The notes beneath the pieces were generated by a model. The model saw only the letters and a program-made list of their open reading frames with translations, did not search any database and was not told the DNA's origin. This document shows positions 5,432 to 6,888 of a DNA stretch of 6,888 nucleotides, one piece after another. A program made the translations under genes and the position numbers. This DNA comes from an uncultured Oscillochloris sp. (GTDB lineage Bacteria; Chloroflexota; Chloroflexia; Chloroflexales; Chloroflexaceae). Each line of letters opens with the position of its first letter. The stretch's first letter is position 1. The stretch lies in the NCBI GenBank assembly GCA_903877345.1, contig CAIRDL010001014.1, forward strand, positions 1-6,888, read 5' to 3'.

Positions 5432-6412
5432 TTATCCGAGACGAATATCTGATGAGTCGCCAACATTCAGTTCGTGGCTGATCCCATCAACATACGCTCG
5501 ATCTCCGATCAGGCTCTTCGCCATAATGACCGACTGGATCTGGGCACCCACATTGATAATCGCGTCTTTGACGATTGACTCACGCACCACAGCCCCTTCC
5601 GCCACCGAGACGTAGGGGCCAATCACCGAGTTCTCGATGATTGCACTAGGCGCAATGTTCACTGGGGGGATGATGACCGAATGGATGCCAGACACGACCC
5701 GACTGTGCCCATTTTCCAACAGGTAGCGGTTCGTGTCAAGAAGGGCCTCGATAGTGCCGCAATCACGCCACATGGGCACCGTCTCGGCGGTCAGCACTTC
5801 ACCGCGCTCAATCAACACTTGGAGTGCATCGGCCAAGTAATATTCACCCTTGATTTGAATGTTCTGTTCCATAATGTAGGTGATGGCATCCATCAGGCGT
5901 TCGGCTTCGGGCAAGTAATAAGCCCCAATCACCGCGAGGTTTGAAATCGGCTCGCTGGGCTTCTCAACCAAGCGGGTGATCCGGCCATGTTCAACCACCG
6001 CCACACCGAAGCGGCGCGGGTCATCAACCGTTTTGCAGTAGATGATGCCTTCAGCGGGGTGAGTATTTAGACGCTGCTTATCAAGGCTGAAGAGACCGTC
6101 GCCAAACACGATCAGGAGCGGGCCAGTGGCGAACTCTTTCGCCAGATAGATTGCGTCGGCCTGGCCGCGCATCTCTTGTTGCACCAAAAAGCGAAGGGGG
6201 ATGTGACTGTAATGTTCGCGAACATAGGCTTCAATCTGGTTGCCCAAATAGCCCGTAATAAAGATCAGTTCGTCAATGCGGATGTCCAGCAGGTCATCAA
6301 TGATGTGGGCGAGGACCGTCTTGCCTGCTACACTGACTAGGGGCTTCGGTTTGCTGAAGGTGTGGGGGCGTAGCCGAGTGCCGAGGCCAGCCGTCAGGAT
6401 CATCACGCGCAT
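5432..6412 (-). CDS. NDP-sugar synthase / sugar-phosphate nucleotidyltransferase with beta-helix tail
   Basis: A 326-residue protein that would join a nucleoside triphosphate to a sugar 1-phosphate, giving an NDP-sugar and pyrophosphate. The N-terminal catalytic fold starts at once with M-I-L-T-A-G-L-G-T-R-L-R-P (4-16), then S-K-P-K-P-L (20-25, Lys binding phosphate). F-G-D105-G carries a likely metal Asp; R-F-G-V-A-V-V (134-140), V-E-K-P (149-152), G-E-Y-Y-L-A-D (189-195) and W-R-D-C-G-T (215-220) follow. Residues about 246-318 are hexapeptide-like (I-I-P-P-V-N-I-A, S-V-I-G-P-Y-V) and should form a left-handed beta-helix, as in long glucose-1-phosphate thymidylyltransferase or GlmU-type enzymes. 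Glucose-1-phosphate is the likeliest substrate; the nucleotide cannot be decided. Start ATG 6412 has GAGGAA 8 bases upstream and begins exactly at the Rossmann strand; an in-frame upstream extension would overlap fmdB. Four bases separate it from the fmdB stop. Confidence 0.92.
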   Translation of the reverse strand: MRVMILTAGLGTRLRPHTFSKPKPLVSVAGKTVLAHIIDDLLDIRIDELIFITGYLGNQIEAYVREHYSHIPLRFLVQQEMRGQADAIYLAKEFATGPLLIVFGDGLFSLDKQRLNTHPAEGIIYCKTVDDPRRFGVAVVEHGRITRLVEKPSEPISNLAVIGAYYLPEAERLMDAITYIMEQNIQIKGEYYLADALQVLIERGEVLTAETVPMWRDCGTIEALLDTNRYLLENGHSRVVSGIHSVIIPPVNIAPSAIIENSVIGPYVSVAEGAVVRESIVKDAIINVGAQIQSVIMAKSLIGDRAYVDGISHELNVGDSSDIRLG

Positions 6413-6416
6413 AGGG

Positions 6417-6665
6417 TTAATTCCTCGACGCGCAACCGCCGCCGCAACAGCCATTGCCACAACCACGCGGGCTGGTAGCGACCGGCGCGGCCTCGGCTAC
6501 CGTAGTAAGGCTGCCACGGGTGTGAGCAGCGAAGACTGAGAGGTGGCGTTGCACATGCGCGCCGCCGCAGTCCGGGCAAAGAATTTCACTGTCATCCTGA
6601 TCCATTCGACGTAGGCGATCAAACCGAAAGTTGCAGGCTAGACAGCCATATTCGTACATCGGCAT
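6417..6665 (-). CDS. FmdB-family putative regulatory zinc-ribbon protein
   Basis: An 82-residue protein starting M-P-M-Y-E-Y-G-C8-x-x-C11, the standard opening of FmdB zinc ribbons (usually M-P-x-Y-E-Y). A second knuckle, C30-P-D-C33, completes a likely four-Cys zinc site. The tail (about 66-80) is Gly/Cys-rich with G-C-G-N-G-C-C-G-G-G-C, as in many family members; these four extra Cys could bind a second metal. The family name comes from a proposed regulator of formamidase/amidase genes, but most members are uncharacterised. Start ATG 6665 has AGAGG 6 bases upstream and fits the family N-terminus. It is the first gene of the three-gene minus-strand operon; its link to the nucleotidyltransferase and AAA+ genes is unexplained. 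Confidence 0.9.
   Translation of the reverse strand: MPMYEYGCLACNFRFDRLRRMDQDDSEILCPDCGGAHVQRHLSVFAAHTRGSLTTVAEAAPVATSPRGCGNGCCGGGCASRN
6421..6426 (-). promoter_or_regulatory. Ribosome binding site deciding the nucleotidyltransferase start
   Basis: GAGGAA on the minus strand, 8 bases before ATG 6412. It lies inside the last codons of the fmdB-like gene and argues against the longer in-frame start at 6466. Confidence 0.65.
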
Positions 6666-6712
6666 GAGATACCTCTGAAAAAGTTGCTTCTGCGCTTGCC
6701 CTAGGCACCCGG

Positions 6713-6721
6713 ATTATAGCA
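6713..6721 (-). promoter_or_regulatory. Extended -10 promoter of the fmdB-nucleotidyltransferase-AAA+ operon
   Basis: The minus strand reads TGCTATAAT, an extended -10 with a perfect TATAAT. The start would be near 6706 with a leader of about 40 bases. The -35 region is weak, which is usual for extended -10 promoters. Orientation and distance fit the downstream fmdB-like gene. Confidence 0.65.
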
Positions 6722-6750
6722 TGACCGCTTGCGGCATGGGTGACAAAACC

Positions 6751-6767
6751 GGGGTGAGCGTTACCCC
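6751..6767 (-). terminator. Possible weak terminator of the right-edge gene
   Basis: GGGGT pairs with ACCCC across a short loop. On the minus strand it is followed, after GG, by TTTT (complement of 6745-6748). It overlaps the TAA of the right-edge reading frame. The inner part of the stem has a mismatch in the minus-strand RNA and the T tract is short. Confidence 0.35.
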
Positions 6768-6888
6768 CTGGGGACTACCTCCCCAAACCCCTCCGGCGGC
6801 CAGTCGAGCACCTGCCCCCGGCAGATCTGCGCCATCGGCACCGTGCTCACGTCGTAGCCGGCTAGTTCCAACGGACACTTCCCACGAA
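6761..6888 (-). CDS. C-terminal end of an unidentified gene (partial)
   Basis: The minus strand is open from the window edge to TAA at 6761-6763, giving the last 41 residues of a protein that starts outside the window. The codons favour G/C in the third position, as in the neighbours. The peptide (…G-Y-D-V-S-T-V-P-M-A-Q-I-C-R-G-Q-V-L-D-W-P…) has a mixed hydrophobic/charged composition like a real protein end. I do not recognise the family. The opposite strand is also open here, so strand choice rests on composition and on the stop being placed before the fmdB promoter. Confidence 0.45.
   Translation of the reverse strand, partial: RGKCPLELAGYDVSTVPMAQICRGQVLDWPPEGFGEVVPRG

Noticed and set aside
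6721..6888. Plus-strand frame starting with ATG at 6721 and open to the window edge
   Set aside because: Pro/Ser/Arg-rich shadow-like translation, no Shine-Dalgarno, and its start overlaps the minus-strand extended -10.

Overview
The window is a GC-rich bacterial chromosomal segment that looks like core or housekeeping-adjacent DNA rather than a mobile region. No transposase, integrase, tRNA, rRNA or CRISPR array is visible. The organism is probably a member of Chloroflexota, possibly a filamentous phototroph relative. This is inference only. It rests on the zinc-ribbon/single-TM/LamG-like protein, the McrB-like AAA+ protein next to an NDP-sugar synthase, and gene junctions packed with 7-bp and 8-bp microrepeats.

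Layout. Positions 18-3145 hold three minus-strand genes, read right to left: a VOC/Glyoxalase_3-type protein, an inositol-monophosphatase-fold phosphatase, and a membrane-anchored zinc-ribbon protein with an extracytoplasmic LamG-like domain. The junction between the first two (2199-2380) is a composite microrepeat: a 7-bp-period tract followed by a 43-bp block of 8-bp repeats, and that pair occurs twice. Positions 3228-4223 hold the only clear plus-strand gene, acuI/yhdH (acrylyl-CoA reductase). It diverges from the VOC gene across an 82-bp spacer with a near-consensus sigma70-type promoter whose -10 is palindromic and may fire both ways. A strong hairpin at 4237-4274, with a T7 tract on the minus strand, separates acuI from the convergent gene.

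Positions 4328-6665 form a tight minus-strand operon, in order of transcription: fmdB-like zinc ribbon, then NDP-sugar nucleotidyltransferase with left-handed beta-helix, then McrB-like AAA+ protein. The gaps are 4 and 6 bp. An extended -10 promoter lies ahead of fmdB and the hairpin terminator closes the unit. The right edge (6761-6888) appears to carry the last about 41 codons of another minus-strand gene, with a possible weak terminator.

The most interesting item is the AAA+ protein. It follows the layout of McrB-type NTPases, but it has lost the Walker A Ser/Thr, both Walker B acidic residues, and apparently sensor and arginine-finger residues. This suggests a pseudo-ATPase kept in an operon with a nucleotidyltransferase. 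No complete new multi-gene system is evident.
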